Below the pieces are notes generated by a model. It was not told where the DNA came from and did no database searches. It saw only the letters and a list, made by a program, of their open reading frames with translations. A stretch of DNA of 64,000 nt from Mesorhizobium tianshanense (lineage in GTDB: Bacteria; Pseudomonadota; Alphaproteobacteria; Rhizobiales; Rhizobiaceae): contig NZ_VLKT01000037.1 in NCBI RefSeq assembly GCF_007830515.1, positions 18,430-82,429 of the forward strand. The letters run 5' to 3'. Made by a program: the position numbers and the translations under genes. Positions 33,224-41,798 of the stretch are shown piece by piece; the first letter of the stretch is position 1, and every line of letters begins with the position of its first letter.

Positions 33224-35083
33224 TTACGCTGCTTTTGGAAGATAAATGGTGAAGCGGGTGCCGCCGTCGTCGCTCGAAACTTCGATGCGTCCGCCATAGT
33301 CGGCGACGATGTCCTTCGAGATGACGAGACCGAGGCCGAGGCCTTTTTCCTTGGAGGTGTTGAATGGCGTGAACAGCGACTTGAGGATCCCTGGCGGGAT
33401 GCCGGGTCCATTGTCGGAGACGCCGACCATGACACCGTCAGCCGTCTCTTCGACCGAGACCTGCACCCTGGCATCGTCGCGGCCTTCCAGCGCCTCCAGC
33501 GCGTTCTGGAACAGGTTGATCATCACCTGTTCGAGCCGCACCCGGTTGCCCATGACCTTGAGGCTCGGCGGCGGCAGCTCGATAGCCAGCGCGTCGAGCC
33601 GGCCGGCAAAGCGGCTTCTCAACAGCATCACGGCGCCCTCGATGACACCGCGCAATTCGACCGGCTCGGCGGCGGTGCGGCCCTTGCGGGCAAAGGCCTT
33701 CAATTCCTCGGTGATGGTGCCGATGCGTTCGGTAAGTGCTGCGATGGCGCCGAGGTTTTCCTCGGCAGGCCTGGTCTGCTTGCGATCGAGGAAGGTGCGG
33801 GCATTGTCGGCATAGGCGCGGATGGTAGCGACCGGCTGGTTGATCTCATGGGCGACGCCGGCGGCGACCTGGCCGAGGATGGCGAGACGGTTGGCCTGGA
33901 CCAGCTCCTGCTGCACCACCTGGAGCTTTGCTTCGGTGCCGCGGTGGTCAGTAATCTCGGCTTGCAGCCGGTCGCGGGCCTGGCTCAGATCCTCGGTGCG
34001 TTCGATGACGCGGCGTTCGAGTTCGCCGCGCGCCGCCTGTTCGGCGGCGATGCGCATTTGCGCCGACTGGCGGCGCCACAGGAGATAGGCGGCGAAACCA
34101 AGCAGCGGGATGACGACGCCCAGCGCCAGAAGCCGCATTTCACGGATCGCGGCAGCGACCGGCGCTTCTGCCGGGACGAGATAGTCGAGCCGCCAGGGGG
34201 TCGAAGGGACCGGCGTGGAGAGGCGCAGATATTCCGCATCGCTGCCGCCCGGCGTCACGGCATGGACGATCGACACGTCGGGGCTCAGCGCCTCAGGGCG
34301 CGTGATCGGCAACGGCACCAGCGGCGCGTCGCCGAACTGCTTGATATCACGGATGGCGGCAAGCTCTGGGCCGGCCAGCGGCGTCGTCGTCATGAAGCGC
34401 CAGGATGGCACGCTGGTGATCAGCACGACGCCATGCTCGTCGCTGACATAGGCCGGGCGGTTCGCCTCGTGCCAATCGGCCTCGAGCTGGTCGAACTCCA
34501 TCTTGACGACGACGACGCCGAGCGGTGCGGCAGCATCGCCGACGCGCCGCGAGATGTAGAGGCCGGGGCGTTTGCTGACATTGCCGAGCGCGAAATACTC
34601 GGCGGTTCCGGCCTGCATCGCGCCGGAGAAATAATCGCGGAAGCGGTAGTCGTTGCCGACGAAGCTGATCGGCTCGCGCCAGTTGCTGGAGGCGATCGCC
34701 AGTCCGTCGGTGCCGATGACATAGAGCACCGACGCCTTGGTGCCGGAGACCAGCCCCTCGAGCTTGCGGTTCAGCACATCGATTGCAGCGGCACTTTTCT
34801 GCGACAGCGCGTCACGCACCTGCTGGTCTTCCGACAAGAGCAGGGGCAGGGCGCGCGGGCTTTCCAGCACGGCGCGCAGCAGCGCGACCTTCAGATTGGC
34901 GTCGGTGCGGCCCTGCGCCGCCAGCGTGCCGACCTCTGTAGTGCGGCCGTACAGGCCGGCGCCGTAAAGTGCTGCCGCGGCGATCGCAAGGGCGACGGCC
35001 GCAAACAGCAGCCAGGAACGGCGCGCCCGCCTGCCGAGTTGCTCGGGCGTTGACGACAAGGCAGCGGCGGGGCGTTGCAGCAT
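33224..35083 (-). CDS. dctB: C4-dicarboxylate sensor histidine kinase DctB
   Basis: About 619 residues. One transmembrane helix near the N-terminus (SWLLFAAVALAIAAAALYGA), a periplasmic double-PAS sensor region, a second helix (LLALGVVIPLLGFAAYLL), a coiled-coil linker, then HisKA (GVAHEINQPVATIRAYADN, phosphorylated His) and HATPase domains (NLFQNALEAL, DNGPGIP, GLGLGLVISK). It senses periplasmic dicarboxylates and phosphorylates DctD. The start is uncertain: in-frame ATGs at 35110, 35098 and 35083 are all possible; the longest would overlap the first upstream palindrome, so the shortest was chosen. Confidence 0.9.
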   Translation of the reverse strand: MLQRPAAALSSTPEQLGRRARRSWLLFAAVALAIAAAALYGAGLYGRTTEVGTLAAQGRTDANLKVALLRAVLESPRALPLLLSEDQQVRDALSQKSAAAIDVLNRKLEGLVSGTKASVLYVIGTDGLAIASSNWREPISFVGNDYRFRDYFSGAMQAGTAEYFALGNVSKRPGLYISRRVGDAAAPLGVVVVKMEFDQLEADWHEANRPAYVSDEHGVVLITSVPSWRFMTTTPLAGPELAAIRDIKQFGDAPLVPLPITRPEALSPDVSIVHAVTPGGSDAEYLRLSTPVPSTPWRLDYLVPAEAPVAAAIREMRLLALGVVIPLLGFAAYLLWRRQSAQMRIAAEQAARGELERRVIERTEDLSQARDRLQAEITDHRGTEAKLQVVQQELVQANRLAILGQVAAGVAHEINQPVATIRAYADNARTFLDRKQTRPAEENLGAIAALTERIGTITEELKAFARKGRTAAEPVELRGVIEGAVMLLRSRFAGRLDALAIELPPPSLKVMGNRVRLEQVMINLFQNALEALEGRDDARVQVSVEETADGVMVGVSDNGPGIPPGILKSLFTPFNTSKEKGLGLGLVISKDIVADYGGRIEVSSDDGGTRFTIYLPKAA

Positions 35084-35090
35084 CGCCCAT

Positions 35091-35140
35091 TTGTGCATGA
35101 TTTCGCACAAAGCACAATTCGATCTATGCGAATATTCGCA
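35091..35140. promoter_or_regulatory. Two tandem palindromes, likely DctD-binding enhancer (UAS)
   Basis: TTGTGC-N8-GCACAA (35091-35110) and TGCGAATATTCGCA (35127-35140), centres about 33 bp apart, roughly three helical turns. They lie 80-125 bp upstream of the dctA sigma54 promoter. Sinorhizobium dctA also has two adjacent DctD sites in this position. Confidence 0.75.
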
Positions 35141-35216
35141 CTTCCTGGGCGCGAAGCGAGTCTTGGGACTTGAGAATACTCAACAAAATCAAAGGGAGAT
35201 TCTCTTCCGCGCAATG

Positions 35217-35232
35217 TGGCACGGCGGTTGCA
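35217..35232 (+). promoter_or_regulatory. Sigma54 promoter of dctA
   Basis: TGGCAC-GGCGG-TTGCA, a perfect match to the -24/-12 consensus (TGGCAC-N5-TTGCW), 91 bp before the dctA start and downstream of the two palindromes. It needs RpoN and DctD-phosphate. Confidence 0.92.
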
Positions 35233-35322
35233 AACACGAATTCAGCAGTCGCGAGGCTGCTGGAGGTCAAAGCAATTGCCCCGGGAGGTCGAGGGTTCGA
35301 TCGGGGCGCCATGGAGGACGTC

Positions 35323-36654
35323 ATGCAAACAGCATTCGCTGCCGCCGAGCCGCGCGGCAAACTTCCCTTCTATCGGCATCTTTACGTGCAGGTGCTGGCG
35401 GCGATCGCCGCCGGCGTGCTGCTTGGTCACTTCTATCCCGAAACCGGTGAGGCGCTGAAGCCGCTCGGCGACGCCTTCATCAAGCTGGTCAAGATGGTGA
35501 TCGCACCGGTGATCTTCCTGACGGTGGCCACCGGCATTGCCGGCGTTTCCGACCTGCAGAAAGTGGGCCGCGTCGCCGGCAAGGCGATGATCTACTTCCT
35601 GGCATTCTCGACGCTGGCGCTTGTCGTCGGCCTCGTCGTGTCGAACGTCGTGCAGCCGGGCGCCGGCATGCACATCAACCCGGCCACGCTCGATCCCACC
35701 AAGGTGGCGACCTTTGCCGAGAAGGCGCACGACACAACCATTGTCGGCTTCCTGATGAACATCATCCCCGACACCATCACCGGCGCTTTCGCGAAGGGCG
35801 ACATCCTGCAGGTGCTGTTCTTCTCGGTGCTGTTCGGCGTTGCCTTGGCCATGGTCGGCGATCGCGGCCGCCCGGTCGTCGATTTCCTGCAGGCACTGAC
35901 CACGCCGATCTTCCGCCTCGTCGCCATCCTGATGAAAGCCGCACCGATCGGCGCTTTCGGCGCCATGGCTTTCACCATTGGCAAATACGGCATTGGCTCG
36001 ATCGCCAACCTCGCCATGCTGATCGGCACATTCTACCTGACCGCGCTGCTGTTCGTGGTGGTGGTGCTTGGCGCGGTTGCCCGCTACAACGGCTTCTCGA
36101 TCCTGGCGTTGATCCGCTACATCAAGGAAGAGCTGCTGCTGGTGCTCGGCACCTCGTCCTCGGAAGCGGCACTGCCCGGGCTGATGGCCAAGATGGAGCG
36201 CGCCGGCTGCAACCGTTCGGTGGTCGGGCTGGTCATCCCGACCGGCTATTCCTTCAATCTCGACGGCACCAACATCTACATGACGCTTGCCGCCCTGTTC
36301 ATCGCCCAGGCGACCGACACGCCGCTCACCTTCGGCGACCAGATATTGCTGCTCGCCGTCGCCATGCTGAGTTCCAAGGGCGCCGCCGGCATCACCGGCG
36401 CCGGCTTCATCACGCTTGCCGCGACCCTCTCGGTGGTCCCCACCGTGCCGGTCGCCGGCATGGCGCTGATCCTCGGCGTCGACCGCTTCATGTCGGAGTG
36501 CCGGGCACTGACCAACTTCATCGGCAACGCGGTGGCGACGGTGGTCGTGGCGCGCTGGGAAGGGGAACTCGACCAGACCCAGTTCGCCGCCGCGATGGCC
36601 GGTGACTTGCCCGAGGAAGTCGACCTGTCGCTGCCCGGGCTGCAGGCCGCCTGA
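35323..36654 (+). CDS. dctA: C4-dicarboxylate transporter DctA
   Basis: 443 residues of the DAACS sodium/proton symporter family, with the family's eight helices and re-entrant loops: LGTSSSEAALPG (serine-rich motif, HP1), TGYSFNLDGTNIYM (unwound helix TM7) and SSKGAAGITGAGF. It imports succinate, fumarate and malate, the carbon supplied to bacteroids in legume nodules. ATG 35323 was chosen because GGAGG stands 6 bases upstream; ATG 35311 would be shadowed by that same sequence. Divergent from dctBD. Confidence 0.95.
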   Translation: MQTAFAAAEPRGKLPFYRHLYVQVLAAIAAGVLLGHFYPETGEALKPLGDAFIKLVKMVIAPVIFLTVATGIAGVSDLQKVGRVAGKAMIYFLAFSTLALVVGLVVSNVVQPGAGMHINPATLDPTKVATFAEKAHDTTIVGFLMNIIPDTITGAFAKGDILQVLFFSVLFGVALAMVGDRGRPVVDFLQALTTPIFRLVAILMKAAPIGAFGAMAFTIGKYGIGSIANLAMLIGTFYLTALLFVVVVLGAVARYNGFSILALIRYIKEELLLVLGTSSSEAALPGLMAKMERAGCNRSVVGLVIPTGYSFNLDGTNIYMTLAALFIAQATDTPLTFGDQILLLAVAMLSSKGAAGITGAGFITLAATLSVVPTVPVAGMALILGVDRFMSECRALTNFIGNAVATVVVARWEGELDQTQFAAAMAGDLPEEVDLSLPGLQAA

Positions 36655-37110
36655 TTATTCAGGCCCGCGCCCATACAGTCCGGAGCCGGTTCGCCGGCTT
36701 CGGAAGAGCAACGGCCGTCGCTGCATGTAGCCTGAAACGCAATGCCGCCTTGTTTTCGGCGCGGGCTTGTTCCGGCCGCATTTGACGGTCACCATCCGCC
36801 ATGCCTTCAAGGCGCCCGTCCGCTTCGATCCCGACGTGATCGTGACCGAAGGCGGCACCATTTCCGTCGGGCTCGGTTGCGGCATCGTCCTGACCGAAAC
36901 CGTCGGAGCCTTTGCTGCCGCCGACCATACTCTTGACCCGGGCGGCCAGTGTTGAAGGCAATGGCGGCCTCATTGCGAAGTCGCAACGCAAGACGTGACC
37001 CGTCTCTTGATGGAAAGCCGTTTCCTCAGGAAACTCGTCGGGCACTTGAAGAGGTGGCAGACCCACGAGCGGATTTGCCGAAACCAAAGCAAGATGCGAG
37101 GTCAAATGCG
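36655..37110. other. Intergenic region after dctA
   Basis: 456 bp with no convincing gene. The glycosyltransferase frame stays open back to 36949, but those codons do not resemble a GT2 N-terminus. A hairpin (36680-36703) close to the dctA stop is the only clear structure. Confidence 0.55.
36680..36703 (+). terminator. Hairpin after dctA
   Basis: CCGGAGCCGG-TTCG-CCGGCTTCGG, a 10-bp stem with one G-T pair and a stable TTCG tetraloop, 26 bp after the dctA stop. No T-run follows. Confidence 0.6.
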
Positions 37111-38175
37111 ATGCAACCCGTGCCGAGAATTCCGGTATCCATCATCATCCCGAACTACAATTACGCGCGGTTCCTCAAGCGCAGCATCGATAGCGCCCTG
37201 GAGCAGGACTACGCGGATGTCGAAGTCATCGTCGTCGACGATGCATCGCAGGACAATTCCACGACAATCATAGAATCATATCGCGACGAGATCCTCGCAT
37301 GCCCGCGAGCGCAAAATGGCGGGCATGCCGCGGCGTTCAACACAGGCTTTGCGGCAAGCTCTGGCAAGATCGTCCTGTTCCTCGACGCCGACGATTATCT
37401 CTATCCAACCGCCGTTTCCACGATCGTCGACATCTGGGATGCGGCTACGGCCCAGGTGCAGTCCAGGCTGCACATCGTCGACGAACGGCTACGCGTCAAG
37501 GACGTCTTTCCGCCGCCCGAACTGCCCTTCGACAGCGGCGACGTCATGCCGAAACTGCTGCACAAGGGCCGTTACCAGACAACCGTGACCAGCGGGCTGG
37601 CCTTTGACCGCGCAACGCTGGAAGCGATCATGCCGATTCCCGAGCCGGAGTTCCGCCAGGGCGCCGATGGCTATCTTGCAACGCTGGCGCCGCTTTACGG
37701 GCATGTTCAATCCATTGACGAATGCGTCGGCGCCTACCGGATCCACGGCGCCAACCATTCGGTGTTCGGCGAAAAGCTCGCCGAACGGGCGCGCTGGCGG
37801 GTCAGGCACGATTTCCAGCGCATGCAGGCGCTGTCGGAGCAGGCCGCCGGGATCGGCCTGACCATCGTGCCGTCGGATGCTGTCCGCCACGACCCGGTCC
37901 ACCTGGAAGAGCGGCTGGCGTCGCTGTGCGCGGACAAGGGCCGGCATCCCGTGGCCGACGATTCCCGGCTGGCGCTGGGGACGGCCGGCGCCGTAGCCAG
38001 CCTCGAAATGACGGTGTCCCTGCGGCGGCGCGCCATCCTTGCCGCCTGGTTCCTGTCGGTCGGCATGCTGCCGCGGAAAATGGCCATGTCGGTCCTGTCG
38101 TGGAAGCTTGACGCATCGTCGAGACCGGCATTCCTTGCGCGGATGTCCAAGACCATCCGCCACGCCATGGGATAG
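37111..38175 (+). CDS. Family 2 glycosyltransferase
   Basis: 354 residues. The GT-A domain begins VSIIIPNYNYARFLKRSID, with IVVDDASQDNS (nucleotide-binding Asp) and the metal-binding LFLDADDYLYP (DxD). The C-terminal part (about 230-354) is helical, without a clear membrane anchor. It transfers a sugar to an unknown acceptor, probably a surface polysaccharide or lipid. ATG 37111 has GAGG 9 bases upstream; earlier in-frame ATGs (36949 on) give an atypical basic N-terminus. It is isolated from other glycan genes. Its end is separated from the convergent DUF892 gene by a strong hairpin. Confidence 0.85.
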   Translation: MQPVPRIPVSIIIPNYNYARFLKRSIDSALEQDYADVEVIVVDDASQDNSTTIIESYRDEILACPRAQNGGHAAAFNTGFAASSGKIVLFLDADDYLYPTAVSTIVDIWDAATAQVQSRLHIVDERLRVKDVFPPPELPFDSGDVMPKLLHKGRYQTTVTSGLAFDRATLEAIMPIPEPEFRQGADGYLATLAPLYGHVQSIDECVGAYRIHGANHSVFGEKLAERARWRVRHDFQRMQALSEQAAGIGLTIVPSDAVRHDPVHLEERLASLCADKGRHPVADDSRLALGTAGAVASLEMTVSLRRRAILAAWFLSVGMLPRKMAMSVLSWKLDASSRPAFLARMSKTIRHAMG

Positions 38176-38265
38176 CCTTGACGGGATGTGGCTTGTGAAG
38201 CCCGTCGATGATACGCAAGAGCGGCGCCGACCAGGCGACGGAATGTCATCCGCTTTCGGGAGGGG

Positions 38266-38296
38266 CTGAGCCCTGATGGCAAACACCAGGGCTCAG
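38266..38296. terminator. Bidirectional hairpin between convergent genes
   Basis: CTGAGCCCTG (38266-38275) and CAGGGCTCAG (38287-38296), a perfect 10-bp stem with an 11-nt loop, midway between the glycosyltransferase stop and the DUF892 stop. Confidence 0.75.
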
Positions 38297-38310
38297 GGAG
38301 TAGCAAGGGA

Positions 38311-38838
38311 TCATGCAGCCTCTGCGAGAGCGCGTTCGTTCACGCCGGATTCGCCCAGCTTGGTGAGAGCCTCGTCTGTTGCCACCTCTTCCTGCAGCGT
38401 GGTCCTGAGAAGCTGCAGAGCATCCTTCATGCCAAGCTGTTCTGCCCACGCGATGAGCGTGCCGTAGCGGGCTATTTCGTAGTGCTCCACAGCCTGTGCC
38501 GCGGCAACGAGGCCTGCATCCAACGCCGGAATTCCCTCATATTCTTCGAGGATTTCCGAGCCTTCTTCGAGAATGCCGTCGATCGCCGGGCAGGTCTTGC
38601 CGCGAGCCGGCTTTCCGAGAAGGTCGAACACCTGCTCGAGGCGATCGACCTGTCCCTCGGTTTCCATTTGGTGCTTTTCGAACGCGGCCATGACCTCCTT
38701 CGCTTCGGCGCCCTTGGCCATTTTGGGCAGGGCCTTCAGTATCTTCTTTTCCGCGTAGTAGAGGTCCTTCAGGCCGTCGAGGAACAGATCCTCAAGGCTT
38801 TTGGACTTCGACGTTGAGGCCTTTTTCGTTGTCGCCAT
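38311..38838 (-). CDS. Ferritin-like DUF892 stress protein (YciE/YciF type)
   Basis: 175 residues: a Lys/Ser-rich N-terminus (TTKKASTSKSKS), then a ferritin-like four-helix bundle (LEDLFLDGLKDLYYAEKKIL, FEKHQMETEGQVDRLEQVF, EHYEIARYGTLIAWAEQLG) with Glu and His residues that could hold a di-metal site. Family members are induced in general stress responses. GGGAG stands 8 bases before the ATG at 38838. An EcfG-type promoter lies 48-72 bp upstream, fitting a general-stress role. Confidence 0.87.
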   Translation of the reverse strand: MATTKKASTSKSKSLEDLFLDGLKDLYYAEKKILKALPKMAKGAEAKEVMAAFEKHQMETEGQVDRLEQVFDLLGKPARGKTCPAIDGILEEGSEILEEYEGIPALDAGLVAAAQAVEHYEIARYGTLIAWAEQLGMKDALQLLRTTLQEEVATDEALTKLGESGVNERALAEAA

Positions 38839-38885
38839 TTTCCGATCTCCCGTTGATGAGCCATCCACTGCCGGAGGCCCTAGTC

Positions 38886-38910
38886 AACACGGATCGGCGC
38901 AACTTGTTCC
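38886..38910 (-). promoter_or_regulatory. EcfG/RpoE2-type promoter of the DUF892 gene
   Basis: On the minus strand GGAAC (38910-38906), 18 bases, TT (38887-38886), with TG before TT. It agrees with the general-stress consensus of Rhizobiales and stands at the right distance from the DUF892 start codon. Confidence 0.6.
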
Positions 38911-38947
38911 GACGAATTTCGACTTGCGAACCGGCTTGCCTCAGCTC

Positions 38948-39754
38948 TCAGTGCGCGCCGCGCAGCCTGTCCACCAAGCTGCGTACCGCAAGCACCAAAA
39001 CCGTGACGATGATCAGGATCACCGAGAGTGCTGCGATCGCCGGGTCGATGTTGTCGCGCAGGCCCATCCACATCAGCCTGGGCAGCGTGATGGCGTTGAC
39101 CGAGGTGATGAACAGGGTGACGCCGATCTCTTCCCAAGACAGTACGAAGGACAGAAGGGCCGCGGTGATTATCCCGAACTTTATGTTGGGCATGATGATG
39201 CGGGTGGCGCGCTCCCACACTGTGGCGCCAAGGCCGCGCGCGGCGAGGTCGATGCGTCGGTCGAGCTGGCTGAGCGACACCAGGATCAGCACCGTGGCGA
39301 AGGGCACCGTCATAACCGAATGCGCCATGGCGACGCCGAGCCAGGTGTCGTAGCCGAAGAATGAGCTGACGCCCGAGATCGAGGTCAGCAGGAAGTAGAG
39401 CGTGATCGCCGAGACCACCGGCGGCACCACCATCGGCAGCAGCACAAAGCCGACGAGTGCGGCGGTGAAGCGCGGCTGGAACATCCAGACGCCGAGGCTG
39501 AAGCACAGCGCCAGCACGGTCGAGAACGCGCTGCTGACGACGCCGATCCTGATCGAGAGCAGGATCGAGTTGATCCAGCGCGGATCCTCGATCAGCGCCC
39601 GGTAGTGGCGCAGCGACAATTCACCCGAAGGCATCGCCAGCATGCGGCTCGGCGTCAGCGACACCGGGATGACGGCGAGCAGCGGCAACAGCAGGAACAG
39701 CGCAACCAGAGCGGCGAGGATCAGCGAGACGGGGCCGGGGCGATAGGTCGGCAT
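38948..39754 (-). CDS. Spermidine/putrescine-type ABC transporter permease (PotC-like)
   Basis: 268 residues, six transmembrane helices. The EAA loop is LDLAARGLGATVWERATRI with slight variation (begins RIDLAARGLG). The start at 39754 overlaps the stop of the other permease by one base (TGATG). It is the last gene of a four-component importer. The frame is open much further upstream to 41035, but that is shadow coding. Confidence 0.92.
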   Translation of the reverse strand: MPTYRPGPVSLILAALVALFLLLPLLAVIPVSLTPSRMLAMPSGELSLRHYRALIEDPRWINSILLSIRIGVVSSAFSTVLALCFSLGVWMFQPRFTAALVGFVLLPMVVPPVVSAITLYFLLTSISGVSSFFGYDTWLGVAMAHSVMTVPFATVLILVSLSQLDRRIDLAARGLGATVWERATRIIMPNIKFGIITAALLSFVLSWEEIGVTLFITSVNAITLPRLMWMGLRDNIDPAIAALSVILIIVTVLVLAVRSLVDRLRGAH

Positions 39755-40587
39755 CAGATCATCTGCTTCGGTCTGACATAGCGGAACAGCAGCGCCATCA
39801 GCGCGCCGACGAACAGCACCAGCACGACGCTGATCGCAGCCCCCAGTCCCCAGTCCGGACTCTGGAAGATGCGGAGATAGATCAGCTCGGCGATCATCAC
39901 GCTGCGGCCGCCGCCGAGGATCGCCGGCGTGACGAAGAATCCGAGCGAAAAGACGAAGGCAATCAGTGCCGAGCCGATAATGCCGGAGCGGGTCATCGGC
40001 ACGAAGACAGACCAGAAGGTGCGCATGCGGCTGGAGCCGAGCCCGCGCGCCGCCAAAAGCACGCGGTCGTCGAGGCTGCGCATGGACGACGCCAGCGGAA
40101 AGACGGCGAAAGGAATGAGGAAATGCGTCATGCCGACGATGACGCCGAATTCGTTGCGCACCAGCGTCAGCGGTTCCGAGATGAAGCCGGTCGCCTGCAG
40201 CCAGGTGTTGATCAGGCCGCGATTGGACAGCAGCGCCACCCAGCCGAAGGCGCGCGTCAGCACCGAGATCCAGAACGGCACCAAGATGCAGAACTCGGCG
40301 ACCACGCGCTGCACCGGCGTGCCGCGCACCCAGACAACGGTGATGGCATAGGCGGCGGTGACCGATACTAGGGTGACGATTGCCGCGATGCGCAGCGTGC
40401 GGATGAACACCGACTGCACCAGCGGGTCGGTGGCCAGCGCCCCATACTGCCCGAGCCCCGGCTCGGGCAGGGTGAAGCTCCAATTGACGACGCCGAGGAA
40501 TGGCCACGCGTAGGCAAGCACGAGGAACAGGAGCAGCGGCGCCATCAACAGCGCCGCGCCCATCCTGTCGGAGAGATATGCTTTCAT
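39754..40587 (-). CDS. Spermidine/putrescine-type ABC transporter permease (PotB-like)
   Basis: 277 residues, six transmembrane helices, starting MKAYLSDRMGAALLMAPLLL. The EAA loop is VLLAARGLGSSRMRTFWSV. It pairs with the PotC-like permease. It lies 24 bp after the binding-protein gene. Confidence 0.92.
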   Translation of the reverse strand: MKAYLSDRMGAALLMAPLLLFLVLAYAWPFLGVVNWSFTLPEPGLGQYGALATDPLVQSVFIRTLRIAAIVTLVSVTAAYAITVVWVRGTPVQRVVAEFCILVPFWISVLTRAFGWVALLSNRGLINTWLQATGFISEPLTLVRNEFGVIVGMTHFLIPFAVFPLASSMRSLDDRVLLAARGLGSSRMRTFWSVFVPMTRSGIIGSALIAFVFSLGFFVTPAILGGGRSVMIAELIYLRIFQSPDWGLGAAISVVLVLFVGALMALLFRYVRPKQMI

Positions 40588-40611
40588 CTCGGCCCCGGTT
40601 GTCCCGGCTTA

Positions 40612-41727
40612 TCAGGCGGAGATGATCTTCGTGTATTCGTCGAGCGCTGCCCCGTAGTTCTTGGCGTACCACTCCATGTCGAGCGCGATCTGCTTCTTCA
40701 TGTTTTCGGGGTCGACGGGGTTGATGCGCTTCTTGTCGGCGGGGATAAGCGCGTCGGCGGCCGGGTTGGCCGGGCCCTGGCCGAGCTTGTCGAACATGAC
40801 CAGCTGCTTTTCCGGATCCTGGGCGCTGGCGATGAACTTCATCGCCGCGTCCTTGCCGCCGGGATTGCCTTTGAGCACGGCGAGCGCGCCGGGAGAGATC
40901 AGGCCCTGGTCCCAGATGAACTTGATCTGGCCGCCGGAATCCTGCTCGATCAGCGAGGCGCGGGTCGACCACACGATCGCCATCGAGGCCTCGCCGTTGA
41001 GCAGCACGCTCTGGCTTTCGGCGCCGCCGCCCCAATAGGCCACGACATTCTCCTTGAAGGCGGCGATCTTGTCATGCGCGCGCTTGAGGTCGAGCGGGTA
41101 GAGCTCGGCCGGCGCGATGCCGTCGGCAAGCAGGGCGGCTTCCCAGCTCGACACGCCCCATTTGTAGAGCGAGCGCTTGCCGGGGAATTTCGCCACGTCG
41201 AAGAAATCGGCCATGCCGGTCGGCGCTTCGCTGCCATATTTCTCGGAATCATAGGCAATGACGTAGGAGAAGAAATAGGTCGAGGCGGCGTGTTCCCAGC
41301 CAAAACCCTCGCGCATCTTCTTCTTGTCGACGACCGCGTAGTCGATCGGCTCGAGCATGCCCTGGGCGCCGAGCGTGATGGCCGAGAACGGGTCGACATC
41401 GACCAGGTCCCAGGTCGGGGCGCCGCTTTTGAACTGAGCCGCGATCGCGCCTTCGGTCGGGCCCGAGCCGTCCATCTTGACGGTGATGCCGGTCTCCTTG
41501 GTGAAGGCCTGGCCATAGGCCGCGTCATAGGCGGTGATGGCGTCGCCGCCCCAGTTGACCAGCACCAGTTCCTTGGCTTGCGCAAAGGCGCCGGTCGAGC
41601 GCAGCAGCATCGGCGTGCCGGCCAGCACGAGTGCGGCCAGCTGTGTGAACTGCCGGCGCGAGATCTCGCCGCGCGCGGCCCTGGCGGACAGGGTCTCGAT
41701 GGCGTGTTTTTTGCTTTCGTTTGTCAT
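40612..41727 (-). CDS. Spermidine/putrescine-type ABC transporter substrate-binding protein
   Basis: 371 residues. The N-terminus has a twin-arginine signal (EISRRQFTQLAALVLAGTPM), so it is probably exported folded by Tat. The mature part (ELVLVNWGGDAITAYDAAYG, WDLVDVDPFSA) is of SBP family 1/8 type (PotD/AfuA-like). The ligand is unknown; the divergent catabolic genes (M20 amidohydrolase and arginine-deiminase fold) suggest a basic or guanidino compound rather than a simple polyamine. Confidence 0.9.
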   Translation of the reverse strand: MTNESKKHAIETLSARAARGEISRRQFTQLAALVLAGTPMLLRSTGAFAQAKELVLVNWGGDAITAYDAAYGQAFTKETGITVKMDGSGPTEGAIAAQFKSGAPTWDLVDVDPFSAITLGAQGMLEPIDYAVVDKKKMREGFGWEHAASTYFFSYVIAYDSEKYGSEAPTGMADFFDVAKFPGKRSLYKWGVSSWEAALLADGIAPAELYPLDLKRAHDKIAAFKENVVAYWGGGAESQSVLLNGEASMAIVWSTRASLIEQDSGGQIKFIWDQGLISPGALAVLKGNPGGKDAAMKFIASAQDPEKQLVMFDKLGQGPANPAADALIPADKKRINPVDPENMKKQIALDMEWYAKNYGAALDEYTKIISA

Positions 41728-41798
41728 GTCAGTTCCCCTTTTTGTCGTTGATCGTTCTGGAGTCGGCCTGGCGCTTTTCAGCTCCGCCACGCCGATCG

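Noticed and set aside
36659..37105. 148-codon open frame on the minus strand in the dctA-glycosyltransferase gap
   Set aside because: No ribosome-binding site, no recognisable domain, low-complexity residues; treated as non-coding.
40612..41035. Upstream extension of the PotC-like permease frame into the binding-protein gene
   Set aside because: The added codons are the shadow of the neighbouring genes; the permease start at 39754 overlaps the previous stop as expected.
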